Shown here piece after piece: positions 1-11,679 of a stretch of 60,053 nucleotides of DNA (its first letter is position 1; each line of letters begins with the position of its first letter). The position numbers and the translations under genes are program-made. This stretch comes from Gamarada debralockiae (taxonomy: Eukaryota > Ascomycota > Leotiomycetes > Helotiales > Hyphodiscaceae): the NCBI GenBank assembly GCA_002803225.1, contig NXFV01001040.1, positions 1 through 60,053 on the forward strand. Reading direction: 5' to 3'. The notes below the pieces were generated by a model. It searched no databases, was not told the origin of the DNA, and saw nothing but the letters and a program-made list of their open reading frames with translations.

Positions 1-125
1 GTAGTATTTTCAAGCATTATAACCTTCGTTTTATATCATTATTTTTGTTTTATCCCTTACTAAGAGCACGTGCGATATACAGCGCAATCGGGACGCGCTT
101 ATACTCGTATTTCGTTCTTTCTACA
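1..125 (+). repeat. LTR-like repeat, copy 1 (cut by window edge)
   Basis: This block matches 1231-1361 base for base over long stretches, including the GC-richer core around GCGATATACAGCG and the end in CTACA. The second copy has a short extra stretch after about 40 bases. A third, inverted copy lies at about 59258-59515. The CA end and repetition around internal AT-rich DNA suggest the 3' part of an LTR. Differences are mostly C/T and G/A, as expected from RIP. The left boundary is outside the window. Confidence 0.6.
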
Positions 126-1094
126 ATATAAGAACTCTTAATTTAACTAATAGCAAAGCTATTAGACCTTTTAATACTTTAGTTTAATCTCGGAACTTAG
201 CCTAGAAAACTATAATAGATATTAAGAAGAGAGATATTATTTTTTCTTTATCTACTATCTCTACTTAAAACCTCTTTATAATTAATAATACTTATTATAT
301 CTTATTCTTAACTAGATTTATTAAGATTAAAGATAATAGAACCCTTAAAAATAGAGTATTTATAGTAGATATTATTTAATATTATAAGGATTTATTAATT
401 CTAGAGAAGTCTTAATATAGTAGTTAATCTGATATTACTGTTTTCAAAGCCTATATTACCTTAGAAGAATATAGACCCCTTTTTAATTTCCTAGTTAGCT
501 AATATAAGTATAATAACCCTTTTATTATACTAGAATATAATAAATAGCTTAGTAATACAAGACAAGGCAATAGTATTATAGTTATTAACCTATAGCGAAT
601 TAATACTATTAAATATTATAATAAAGCCTTTAATTACTTATAGGAACTTAAAGAGTACTTCTATAATAATACTTTTTACTTTAAGAATAAAGGAAATCCT
701 TCTAGATTTACCTTTGATCTAAAGATTATTAGTAATAATAAGGAAGATAATAATAAGCTCTTTAATCTATTTCTAACTCTTACTAGTAAAGATAAGAGAA
801 AAGCTTTAGTTATTATAACTAAGACTTCTCTTAATAATAAACTTAATAATTTCAAGGCTATTTTCTTTAAAGCTTTTAAAGATATCCTTTGAGACTATAA
901 GTCGGAAAACGATAGTTCGGATAGGGGTATTAGAATTTAATAGTATAAGAGTCTTTTATATATAGATTAGTTCTTTTCCTTTTCTTTTAATAGTATTATT
1001 TTTATAGTACTTAAGGGCAAGTATAAATATAAGAGGGGTCGAATATAGTAGGGAAATATATTAGGAAGGTTATTATTACCTTACTTTTTAGGTT
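126..1094. other. AT-rich, RIP-degraded repeat DNA between the two LTR-like copies
   Basis: Very AT-rich, dense TAA/TAG in all frames and long TA-rich words. No intact gene. It is bracketed by two direct copies of the same LTR-like sequence, so it is probably the shrunken internal region of a degraded or non-autonomous LTR element. I could not recognise a protein family in it. Confidence 0.5.
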
Positions 1095-1361
1095 TTTAGT
1101 AGGTCTTATAATTATAAGAACCTTGCTTAGCTAGTTTCATTATGTATTAGTAAGAGATAAATAGCCTTTGTAGCTAGAGTAGTACTTAGATAATATTATA
1201 ATTATATATCTCGTTTTTCGTATATATTCTATAGTACGTTCGAGCACTATAACCTTTGTTTTACGTCATTAGTTTTTATTTTAGTTTCATCCCTTACTAA
1301 GAGTACGTGCGATATACAGCGTAATCGGGAAGCGCTTATACTCGTATTTCGCCCCTCTACA
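1095..1361 (+). repeat. LTR-like repeat, copy 2
   Basis: The right half (1231-1361) is the direct repeat of 1-125. The left half contains a stretch (about 1099-1135, ending CTTGCTTAGCTAG) that resembles a segment of the 288-bp LTRs at 51815 and 58100 (CTTACAATTATAAGAACC then TCGCTTAG). The same order of blocks, reversed and complemented, is seen at 59258-59515, which supports one LTR of about 260 bp. The 5' boundary is estimated from that comparison. Confidence 0.55.
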
Positions 1362-1992
1362 ATATTAAGAAGTATAGTAAATACCTAGATAATATCAATA
1401 TACTTATTATAGATATTGAAATAGTTACTAGAAAGAATATAAAGGGCAAGTACTTAGCTACTATAGAGAAGCTAAAGGTTTTAGGTTATAATAATAAAGT
1501 TACTAAGTTAGCTAAAGTATAACTCTTGATCTAAGAACTTTAAAATTAACTTAATAAATCTAAGTCCGATATTAAGAAAGCTTATACTTAAATTAAATAA
1601 TTAAAGTAAAGCTTTACTAAGATATTAGTAATTATCTTAAAGAAGCCTATAGCTAAGTTTATACCTACTATAATAATCTAATTATCTCCTCAACTTTAAC
1701 CCGACTCCTGCCTAAGTATATTAGTTCTAATATTAGTTATACTAATTACGTTGTTTATAGACACTATAATTAACACTAGAATTAATATAATTAAGTTAAT
1801 AGATTAGGAGAACTAAGTAACTTAGGCAGTAAATTAAGTAGCTTTAGTAGAGAACAGACCTTATATAATATACAAATAAAGGATAAAGGGGTAATTTTAG
1901 AGACTTAGGGGGTAGAACTTGTAAAAGAGAATTAGTAATTATAGGCATTTGGTCTAAATAAAGATATTTAGATTTCTTTTGAGGGGGGGTAA
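1362..1992 (+). mobile_element. 3' internal end of a degraded LTR retroelement, with polypurine tract
   Basis: AT-rich sequence full of TAA/TAG, ending in a purine run (TTTTGAGGGGGGGTAA, about 1977-1992) directly before a TG-starting LTR. This is the usual polypurine-tract position for minus-to-plus strand priming. One frame from about 1372 reads for some distance as a Lys-rich polypeptide broken only by TAA/TAG, but I could not assign it to a family. The 5' part of the element is not identifiable in this window. Confidence 0.5.
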
Positions 1993-2195
1993 TGTGATAG
2001 CTGGTACTATCATATAATATATTTGCGGCTGGAACTAGTGGACGGCCGTATAAAGGTCGACCCCAGTATTATAAAAGTCGAGGCTTACCCTCTTCCTTTC
2101 CTTTCCTTCCCTTCTTTCTTTAGCTTAGTATTTTATAATAAACCGTGATCTTTGAACTCCGCGCTTTAGACCTTTACATCGATCCCGCTGTCACA
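1993..2195 (+). repeat. 203-bp LTR (TG..CA), 3' LTR of the element to its left
   Basis: Starts TGTGATAGCTGG right after a polypurine tract and ends CCGCTGTCACA, so it has TG..CA ends. It contains a pyrimidine-rich block (CCTCTTCCTTTCC) and a TATAAAAG box near 2077, both typical of LTRs. The next five bases are GGAGT, a candidate target duplication that cannot be tested because the 5' partner is absent. It abuts the reading frame of the pogo-type transposase at 2202, so the retroelement appears to have inserted into that DNA transposon. Confidence 0.65.
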
Positions 2196-2201
2196 GGAGT
2201 C

Positions 2202-3870
2202 AAAAAATCGAAGGCAGCAACTAAGTTTCACCTCCCTTATCGACTCTTTAAAGCGCGTCTCAAAGGCCATCTAACACAAAACACAAAAGGAGGAATTAAT
2301 AGAGCTTTAAATATTAATTAGGAGGATATATTATAATTATATATTGACTTCTTAATTTACTATAGGTATTAGGCTAATAAGATTTATATTAAGTTAGCTG
2401 TAAATTCTATCCTTTGTACAACTAGTAATATACGTCAGCTAAATATATAATAAGCGCATCGATAGTTTAGTAGGAATAGGAAGTAGTACAAATCCCTTTA
2501 TACAAAGACATTAGCAGTAGAAAGGAAGGTAGCATACAAGAAGAAGGACCTCGAAAAGTACTTTAATGAGTTCAATAATATAATAATCAAGTATAGTATC
2601 GATCTCTTGGACGTATATAATATAGATGAGATAGAGTTCTGGGTTAGGGTTATTGCTAGCAGAATTGTTATTATATATCTATCGACTAAGGCTGTTTACT
2701 TTGCGGATCTTAATAATCAAGAGTCCTTAACTATAGTCAAGACAATATACGCGGATAATAGTACGATTCCTCTTATACTTATCCTTAAGGGAGATATCCT
2801 ACTCGAGAAGTACTTTAAAAATAACCTTAAAAATAAGACCCTTCTTGCTATAAGTCCTTCTAGATATTCAAATAAAGGCCTTACTATAAAATATCTTATC
2901 TACTTCTATAATAATATATATAAAAAGACAAAAGGAAAGTAGCGGATATTAATTTTTAATAGGTATAGAAGTTATGTTTTTAAGGGCTTTTTATTCTACT
3001 ATTAGTAATACAAAATCATTTCTTTTTAGCTCTCTTTATATAGTATACACTTACTCTAACTACTTAATATTAGTATTTTTCAACCTCTTAAGTATTAGTA
3101 TTAAATTAATATCTAAAACACTATTTAGTATAGTAATTATAAGTATACGAAGATCGACTTCTTAAATACCTATTAAACTATTTAATACTAAATCTTTCGA
3201 CTATAGACTATTAAATTAATATAGAAGAAGGCTGGCCTAGAACTATTTAACCCTTAAGTAGTTTATAAAAAGCTGGCTTTATACTAGTAAAGCAAAAGGA
3301 AAAATACTCTTAATATAGTACTAGAACCTCTAAAAACACTAACTACTCTTAAGCTATTCTAATATCCTCTAACTACTACTACTTACACAACTTATATAAA
3401 GTACTTAGATATATGCCTCGATGACTATATCAACCGCGATATCGAACTAACGCCTTCCTTCGTACGATCTTAGCGAGTATATTAACAAATTATAAAGCTA
3501 AAACTCCTAAAGTCTTAATTGATTTAAGAGCAAGAGATTAATAAAGCTATAGTAGATATTAAAGTAAAGCGAAGGAAGGAAGGCTCTAATACTTGGGTAT
3601 AATCTTATAGGGTTCTAACGAAGGGAATAGGGGCTAATTAAATACGCTATAAGAAGAAGACCTTTTAGAATAAGCAAGACAAAGCTAAGAATATAAAGCT
3701 AAATCACATAATTAAGGCAGCTAATCTTCTTTAATCGAAGCTTATAAGTAAGTTATAGTACGAGAAGGAAGGTTAAAAGATTAAGACTAATAGACTATTT
3801 TCGATTAATAAACCTAAGTTACAATTTAATATACACTAGTCAAGATTCCTCCTTATACGACAAGGCTATT
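2202..3870 (+). pseudogene. RIP-killed pogo/Fot1-type (DDE, CENP-B-like HTH) transposase
   Basis: From about 2213 to beyond 2942 a single frame stays open apart from TAA/TAG that replace likely Gln/Trp codons, the RIP pattern. In order one can read an N-terminal CENP-B-type HTH region ending in FSRNRK (about 2475), a spacer with LAVERKVAYKKKDLEKYF, and the DDE catalytic start VYNIDEIEFW (normally NxDExG). This is followed by SKAVYFADxxNxESLT and LILKGDxLLEKYF, typical of pogo/Fot1 and other fungal DDE-superfamily transposases. The second Asp region (normally DGHxSH) follows at about 2950 but is eroded. The N-terminus is truncated by the adjacent LTR. Fungal elements of this family normally have one ORF of about 500 codons. 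Confidence 0.75.
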
Positions 3871-4330
3871 ATAGCTAATATAAGGAGGTAATTTGATATC
3901 TTTATTAAGTTCAAATACTACGTAAAATAGCGCGAATTAATTAAGAGTATATTAATGAGTACGTTAATAAGTACGTTAATAAGTACGAAAATTTATAATT
4001 TACGCAACTCTAAAATTTTAAGTATATACCTTCTTTTTATAATAATAGGTTTAGAAATCTTATTAAAATAAAGGAAGATAGTTTAGAGACAATTGTCGGT
4101 AACACGATATCAGTTGTAGTAGTTAATTAATTAAGGTTCTTGTAGAATAGAGTACTTTTTAAGTAGTTACAGACAAGGTAAATATAAAAATATCAGGGCC
4201 TTCCTTTTGTACTATAGACCTAATAATTTCCTAGATTGTGTCTTAATTGTTTTATTTTTATATAACATTTATACTATTAAAAAAAATAATTGTGACGTTG
4301 AGATAATCTATAATAGAGTTGTTGTACCTT
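3871..4330. other. AT-rich relic with a short 12-bp tandem repeat
   Basis: Degraded repeat DNA without an ORF. At about 3945-3987 a 12-bp unit (GAGTACGTTAAT and variants) is repeated at least three times, possibly a subterminal repeat of the transposon to the left. Confidence 0.4.
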
Positions 4331-4366
4331 GAAAAATCGACTGTATTAATGAAAAACGACTGTATT
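4331..4366. repeat. Short direct repeat (GAAAAA-CGACTGTATT twice)
   Basis: Two near-identical 16-17-mers in tandem at 4331-4347 and 4351-4366, lying exactly at the transition from AT-rich relics to normal-composition DNA and just before two perfect hairpins. No function is assigned. Confidence 0.6.
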
Positions 4367-4373
4367 GCTAAAG

Positions 4374-4407
4374 CCCACTAATACGTGCGCAGCCGAAAAT
4401 TAGTGGG
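4374..4407. repeat. Hairpin: perfect 9-bp inverted repeat CCCACTAAT / ATTAGTGGG
   Basis: CCCACTAAT at 4374-4382 and ATTAGTGGG at 4399-4407 are exact reverse complements around a 16-nt loop. A second perfect 9-bp hairpin follows within 30 bp. Confidence 0.7.
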
Positions 4408-4434
4408 TCGGTTGGTCCACGATTATACCAGATT

Positions 4435-4466
4435 AAGCAATTCCAACCAACAGGATTGAATTGCTT
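4435..4466. repeat. Hairpin: perfect 9-bp inverted repeat AAGCAATTC / GAATTGCTT
   Basis: AAGCAATTC at 4435-4443 pairs exactly with GAATTGCTT at 4458-4466 around 14 nt. With the preceding hairpin it marks the border between the transposon block and the gene island. Confidence 0.7.
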
Positions 4467-5046
4467 GCTAAATGAATAGATTTCCTAGATTATGTAATGC
4501 ACATTGAAGGTTTTAGCGAATGGAAGATCCTAACGCAATGTGACTAGTCTTTATCGATATTCCATTAGTGTAACATGGGTGCCAGCCTACGGCTCGCACG
4601 AAGCCTTCGTACACGTGAAAACTACAGGGGTGAACGATTTTTGACCCCGGAGCGGACTAACTTAGACCCGGGTTTCGGTGTTGGAAGTGTCTGGCTGGCT
4701 TTTCGAAGCCCCTTCTTTTCTTAGCAAGCTAAGAAGTACGAAGGCACATGAAAGTCTATATCCAAAAGACTCGCCACTAATAATTGTAGAAAACTAGTAT
4801 TGTGGCTAATAGGCTTGATACAAGCTGGCCAAATGTGCACTCCAGACTATATGCATTCGAGGTGCACACTCTCAGCGCATAAAGGGCCCTTGATCCAAAT
4901 TCACTTGAAAAAATAATTCCATCTCCGTTGTAACAACGGGTCTGGGACAGGAACATAACGATAACAGAGTAATAAAATCACTAGTGATCATGGTGCTCAA
5001 TCCTACTTCGCATCTTGATTAAAATGCTAGTCTAAACTACACGAAG
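4467..5046. other. Non-coding border region
   Basis: Normal base composition but no ORF worth calling. A small palindromic stretch (CTTCTTTTCTTAGC / GCTAAGAAG) sits near 4710. Nothing else recognised. Confidence 0.4.
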
Positions 5047-5996
5047 CTAGCCTGCTATCCTAATTATAGAGTCAGGGGCCAGCTGAGATACTCGGGAGAC
5101 GGGGAAGGAATGCGCGGAACGTACCAGCGCCACTACAGTCAGGCCTTGCGACACCAGTATTAAATGAGCTAGAGCAGAGAAATCTTTCTGACTAACTCGA
5201 CTAGACATCATAGCTTGGATTAGACGCATATAGGCGTTACCGCGGAGAGAAACGATTATCTGCAGTAAACACAGGTGCACTAATGGAAGCACCAACTGAA
5301 GGCTCACTCTTACCACGAGCAAATGGGTTTTAAAATCAACGAGTGTACCGCCTCCAATCCAAGAAGCATTCTCGAGCAGGCCAAAGACTTTTTCGTACCT
5401 AGAAGGAAAATTTAAAAGAGTTAGAAAGGGTTGTGGAGAGACACCAAATGTTGTATTAAAGGCATTAACGAGTTCTAGCGTGGACAGGGCTAGAGTAGAC
5501 CAGGATTGGGAGAGTGCTCTGTAGAACCACCACATGGCATAATCCCCGTTTGCCACCGGTAGACTCCAGAGACTTGGCGAGGGAAAGTCCGAGAGTTGCC
5601 ATTGAGGTTCACGAGATTAGCAGCAAAGGGGCAGGGATAGAAGGAGATTCAAGATCAGGTTCGGCTTTGGAACCTCTTAAGGATAGCGATATAGTGACGA
5701 ATTAAACCCGAGTAACTTCTATCGCAATCCCAATCTTCCCTCTATTGTAGAAGACAGTCTTGCCTAACACCAAATAGGCCACGGCCAATTCCGCGGACTT
5801 GGTCGTGGAATCGAAAAGCCCTCGATTCCAGAAAATATTATTAGTGACATAGGTCAGACCACGGTCAGTTCTGCAGACTTCGGGCGTCGAATCATGGAGC
5901 CAGTAATTCTAAAAAAGATTGTCCGCGGCATAAACCATACCATCATCAATTCGGAAAACTTCGGGCATCAAATCGTAAAGGTTAGTTTACCTGGCA
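5047..5996 (-). pseudogene. Decayed hypothetical gene, minus strand
   Basis: On the minus strand a frame is open from about 5620 down to 5049 and reads as ordinary protein (ANGDYAMWWFYRALSQSW near its start). The second half is rich in Leu/Val/Ile, suggesting hydrophobic or membrane-associated helices. There is no ATG at the head of this frame; it begins only at a GTG or after an unseen splice. Further upstream on the same strand (5996 to 5700) another frame reads about 90 residues with one stop. I see no domain I can name. Interpretation: fragments of one decayed gene, or exons of a gene with unrecognised introns. The upper part overlaps, on the other strand, the repeats and DUF6594 remnant described next, so only one of the two readings can be correct there. 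Confidence 0.3.
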
Positions 5997-6010
5997 TGTT
6001 CCACCATCTG
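5777..6010 (+). repeat. Three diverged tandem repeats of about 75-81 bp
   Basis: Starts near 5777, 5852 and 5933 align with each other: pattern TAGG(Y)CA..CCACGG(C/T)CA.TTC.GC.GACTT.G.(C/A)GTC.AATC. Copies 2 and 3 are 81 bp. In the plus frame that leads toward the DUF6594 remnant they encode a 25-27-residue unit (I-G/N-Q/H-T-x-V/I-x-S-x-D/N-F-G-x-x-I). The minus frame is almost open too, so the coding strand is uncertain. Confidence 0.55.
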
Positions 6011-6022
6011 GTGTAGCGGGAT

Positions 6023-6925
6023 AGCACATTCATGTGAGTACTCAACCTTGCGGATCTGCAACACATGAACATCTATACGATTCAGAGAGATTTAGTTAGT
6101 CTAATAAGTGAGATTCAAAGAGACCGGCAAGTCAATGTAGATGGAGATGAAGATAGCCCCGGTGATGGTCCGAGAAGAGCCAAGGGCGCGGCTCTGAAAT
6201 TGATACAAGATTACTGTAAGCTCTCCCAAATTCTAGGCTGCAAACTAATGTGGCTAATCTAAGAATGATCAGGCCAATCTTGGCAGGACTAGGAGCTGAT
6301 AGAACAGTATGCCGCCAACCAGATTGAGGATAATCCTTTCTCGTTAATAACCACCCAAGACTTGTCACGCAAAATCATGAAAGAAGCCAGTATGTTAGAG
6401 CCCGGTATTCTTAAAGAAGCCTTAGAACTTGGGCACGGTGAGATGCCCGACCTACTGCCGGGAAATTTTAGGTACTCCAAAAATTAGGAAAGACAGTCTG
6501 CAGAAGTCTGGAGACTATTTTGCTGGGGTTTCGGAGGTGGCTTAGCTCTCAGTAAGTGACTTTCGGAGCAGTTTATCTCTTATTTCAGCCAAACGCCTTA
6601 GCTGGACTTCCGAAACAACTCTTGAAAGATGTCTTTATAGTTGAAACCCATTGAAGCTTTAGTCAGAGTCATTCTTGTGGGAAAAAAAGCCTCCTGCAAC
6701 ATCATAGTTGCTCCAATGCTTCTCATGCGGCTACACCGCACACCGCTGACGCAATTATTGACGGCTGGGGTGTCAGTAATGCTCTTTGCTCTTGAGGTGG
6801 CGGTGGTGTCCGGAGGGGTGGTATCGAGCGTGGATGCCCTTGACTTGAAGCCTCAAGATGTCTTGACTGCCACGGCAGCTTATGCCGCAGTATTAGTCGT
6901 GTTTGTCTCGCAAGGTTCAGGCTAG
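6023..6925 (+). pseudogene. DUF6594 family gene, broken by stops
   Basis: DUF6594 is a fungal family of unknown function with C-terminal membrane segments. The plus strand reads, in order: LNLADLQHMNIYTIQRDLV (about 6042-6098), matching the N-terminal 'FxxLNxxNIxxLQxELVxLE' region; then ENPF-like NPFSLITTQDLSRKIMKEA (about 6332-6388); then VWRLFCWGFGGGLAL; and after an intron (donor GTAAGT at 6552, acceptor TAG near 6702) the hydrophobic tail MLLMRLHRTPLTQLL, ending in the family's diagnostic DVLxATAAYAAVLVVFVS. Breaks: TAG in the segment after RYSKN (about 6485) and a first intron whose phase does not restore the frame near 6210-6295. An upstream TGA/TAG also interrupts the N-terminal frame. 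I call it a recent pseudogene, not RIP-destroyed. No symbol exists. Confidence 0.65.
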
Positions 6926-7713
6926 GCTAGCTTTCTGGCGTCCTAGTGATTGTTTCGTGTGGACTTGGTGGATTGGGTACTTTTTCAAGACCGCCGATGA
7001 AAGTAAGCGATATCTTGACATCCACTTTGAATTTAGCTCATTTCTTCAAAGATGAAGTTGGAGTACGTCGAGGCCAAAACAGGATGTCTGTTCGCTTCGA
7101 AATGAAGGAGGAGCAATTTGCTGAACTGCAGTAACTTTGCTCCCTCCTCCGGGATTTCAAGAAAGCTTCGGTGACAGAGGTCTTTGCGGATTTGGGTTCA
7201 TTCAGTTGTTGGTCAATGGGATTTCACGGATATTGGCGATGATACAAGGAACTGCAGGCTGGAACAATGGTGCCAAGGCTAGAATACAACTGAGCAGAAA
7301 AATAAAATACACACAATAAGGCCGTGAAATGCTGAAGTTGATTACTTTAGCCCAACTAGGGAAAAGGGGTTTCAAAGGCAACTTTTTGGCCTCGGCTGTT
7401 CTAAGCGATTTGGTCTTTATTGCAATTGCAAGGATGCTGATTTCCAACCACTCCTCTTGCCTTCTTGCAGCGCACTCTTGATACCTCATCAACAGTTAAT
7501 GTCTGTCTGCATTGCAGAAATGCCGAACATAATGAGTAGTCGCTGGCATCTTACAAACCAGGCTGGCGGGACCATCACGTCATTGCAGCACAGATTGCTC
7601 CGGCCCACCGCGGGGTAAGTGTCGGAATTCCTCCGATGTTAAGTATATCTGCTTGTTCGAAATATCCTTTCCTCATATTTGATCAATTGACTACCTAGTA
7701 CCCAACCGTCACT
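6926..7713. other. Region with possible further coding remnants, and the promoter of the aldo-keto reductase
   Basis: At 6946-7134 a plus frame reads as a plausible protein fragment (HFFKDEVGVRRGQNRMSVRF) and ends at the acceptor-like CAG/TAA near 7134. No family recognised. The stretch 7500-7713 is the 5' flank of the downstream gene; no clear TATA box. Confidence 0.3.
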
Positions 7714-8856
<1,143 letters not shown>

Positions 8857-9355
8857 ATTTTCAGACCTTAGAATAGAGTAAAGCGAGCCTAGAATGGCTT
8901 GAATAGACCTAATCGAACCGATGCTCTCATGCCCGGAAGTTTCAAATCGGCCATCGATTACTTTTCCTAATCATTCTCACTTTTATTACCATCCGTGTCG
9001 AGATTGATTTAATTTATATTGATACAATTTTGTATTAGCTCCGCCTCATTTTAGGGTCTTTAGAGTCGAGACAGTGAGCTAGACTTCAAAGTAGTATCGA
9101 TTCTTTGGTACGTCCCCCATCGGAGTCAACAAATCTGGATTGAAAGCCGCACCCATGTTCACGTCGCAAAAGCGCCAACATAAAAGCTCCCATTCTACTA
9201 ATAAATCATGGATTTATATTATCCTTTCTTGATAGCGCTCACACTCATCCCTTTACACACGCCAAACTTTCAAAGATTTACTGGCTGGCCACGCACGATC
9301 TCCGCGCTCCCATCACTCGCTACTACAATTCAAGTTTTCCTATCAAAACGCCATC
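8857..9355. other. Intergenic region
   Basis: 3' flank of the aldo-keto reductase and 5' flank of the next hypothetical gene. No ORF or structure that I can support. Confidence 0.4.
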
Positions 9356-9953
9356 ATGGCTCCCATCCGGTCCCACGTACAGGCAACGAAGCCACTGCTT
9401 CATTACGGCTTCCTTCCTTACAAACCAAACCCCAGTGCTAGGCTGCCAAGCCCGTCTCATCACCATCACCAATTATCACTTCATCTGATATCACCTCGCT
9501 CAATTCACCTACCCACATCAGGTTCCAAAGCGAGATAGATGACCACTCTATTCTCATCCCATAAACAGAGTCACCAACAAACTTTCGGAACTGTCAATTC
9601 GTAAGAAACCATCGAGAGAAGGCCCTTGCAAGACGTACCTTCCGGATATCGACGAAGAGGCCAAGGGCAAAGAGGACTTCCAAGACGAAGAAACTATCAA
9701 GCGTTGTGTCGATAGCATGGTAGCTTCTGCAGGAAATGTTGGTTCGAAGTTCTCGTCAGGAAGATCACTTGGAGCTGGTTCCCTGGAAGCTGCGTATCTA
9801 CCATCGGTTAGATCGAAGCCATATTCTGGTTTGTCCCGCAAGAGAAATGCGGGTCTGTTAGAGGCTGCTGGACCTCGACGACGGAATATGCATAATGTGG
9901 CGGGGCCAGATGATGTGAATATGGAAATGGAGTCTGCAGATTCGAAGTCATGA
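9356..9953 (+). pseudogene. Hypothetical gene A, apparently frameshifted
   Basis: The 3' part from about 9568 to 9953 is one open plus frame: it begins RVTNKLSELSIRKK, has an acidic segment (DIDEEAKGKEDFQDEETIKR), then SMVASAGNVGSKFSSGRSLG and EAAYLPSV, and ends in ESADSKS. Upstream, two other frames read as low-complexity Ser/Pro-rich protein from an ATG at 9356 (MAPIRSHVQATK). To join them needs at least two frame changes, one near 9385 and one near 9565, or unrecognised introns. A related, more decayed sequence lies at 10445-11400 and also starts MAP with Lys/Gln after it. Hydrophilic, without signal peptide or membrane segment. No family recognised; it may be a small nuclear or disordered protein. 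Confidence 0.4.
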
Positions 9954-10444
9954 GCCTAAATGAAAATGTCAATAGGTCGAGTTTTGCTTGAAAGAAATTC
10001 GGGGAAGACTGGGGCAATTATTGCAGGCTCAAGGAGAATGATTGTTGTATCTGAATTGATACGGTATTCCTTCCCTTAGTCCACTCTTCTGAACCTTGTA
10101 TTACCATTTTTAACATTAACATTAATGTCAATCTTATCCATCAAAGTAGATATCATCCCATGTCGGTTTCAAATCTCGGAGTCGAGATGGTTGATAAGTC
10201 TGAAGGCGCGCTTTTACTTAGTAACTTTTCATCACTTTTCGGATCTAGACAGCACCACTAAGTGCTGTTACATTTATTGCTGTTTAAAATACTGTCATCC
10301 TGTGCAATCCCTTTTCAACATCCAGAACCTCTACAGCTATCATATTCAACTCACAGGCGCCAGATTTACCTAAACAACTCAACATACCATCACATAACCA
10401 TAGAGATTCAGTACACTCTTCTAGTTCGAGAATCAGAACCCATC

Positions 10445-11400
10445 ATGGCTCCCCAAGCAACTAAAAAGCAGCAAAAGCCGGGGCCTCATGACGACTTCAT
10501 ATCGCTCCGACACCGTCCACGAAGCGCTTGCATCGCTTTATCGGACGGCAGTCATCTTACAGAGCTTCCTCCTTTACCTACACCTTTCCCGCTTTCCCTT
10601 TTCCGGCCGGCTACTCACCACTTCTCAGGAACACCAAAATTTCCCAAACCCCTATGAACGCGCGAATATATAACTGCACTAAAAATCATCAAAACACACT
10701 CAAGTCAAGAACAGTAAAAGAATAGAAACATATCTATCCTTTGTCAGATTTTGAAGGCTCTGGAATTGTTAGTTGCATTTTAAAATCAGTTGTCTTTAAG
10801 CCCCCTTTTTATAGGGTCTCGCTTAAAATTTTGAAACTTGTCGATTTTCAATTGCGGTGACGTTCGCACTCGAAAGGCACAACCTGAGTCAATAAGGGAT
10901 CAACGACTGGGACGAAACCGGCGGCTCAGGGACAATACGAGGCCTCGCAACGAGGTTTTGATACCCACAGGCTGGTGAAGAGTGAAGAGGACTTGAAGCG
11001 TGACGCCGATATCAAGCAAATTATGGTGTCCGAGGGAGTGTGTCGGAAGTGGCGTCTTCAGACGTTGAGGCTACGTATCTGCCCTTTGATCTTGAACATG
11101 ACCGTCATCCGCCTTTGCCTCGCGTGAGAAAGGTGGAATCTTTGGACGACGACACAGCCAGAGTTGGAGCCATGGACAATAGTAGAGCAACAGTGATGCC
11201 GGATTCGAAATGTAGCGGAACATATTTGCAGAAATGGAAATGGCGCGCAACAGACTCAATCTCATGCGCCTGGATGAAGATTCTGATATGCCGGGGCTTG
11301 ATTACGTTCATTAATAATTGGGCTGGAGCAGTCATTATAGGTGAGACGAGGAGAGTGATGGAAATGGGTAGCTGGGCAGCCGCTACTTCTGCATTTTGCT
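10445..11400 (+). pseudogene. Hypothetical gene B, decayed relative of gene A
   Basis: ATG at 10445 (MAPQATKKQQKPGPHDDF) in the same sequence context as gene A (ATCATGGCTCCC). Around 10985-11100 it reads EEDLKRDADIKQIMV, a Val-Ser-rich joint and DVEATYLPFDLE, matching gene A's EDFQDEETIKR..SMVASAG..LEAAYLPSV. The frames do not connect: there are several stops and the central 300 bp is not readable. Most likely a duplicate of gene A in an advanced state of decay. No function can be inferred. Confidence 0.35.
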
Positions 11401-11679
11401 TTGAAATTTTACGTCGTCCTTCCAGTCATCTACCACCATTTTGAACTTCAATTATCGTTCTTCGTAATGTTTTCCTTCATCTCCGCCAAATCACCGACGT
11501 TCCAGTTGACCATTAGATACTTTCCCGATAGCCAAACCTTCTTCTTCGTCAGCCGCACACATAAACCACCAGAGGCCAATATCATCAAGCAAAAATATGC
11601 AATGTCTGCTTCCCAATCTCAGAATCCGAATCCAAGGGCAATGAATTATCTTACTTTTGTCAAATCCATGGAGGCAAGT

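Noticed and set aside
5777..6010. HET-s type prion-forming repeats
   Set aside because: Size and some Gly/Asn positions are reminiscent, but the spacing and hallmark residues of HET-s repeats do not align and the frame is broken.
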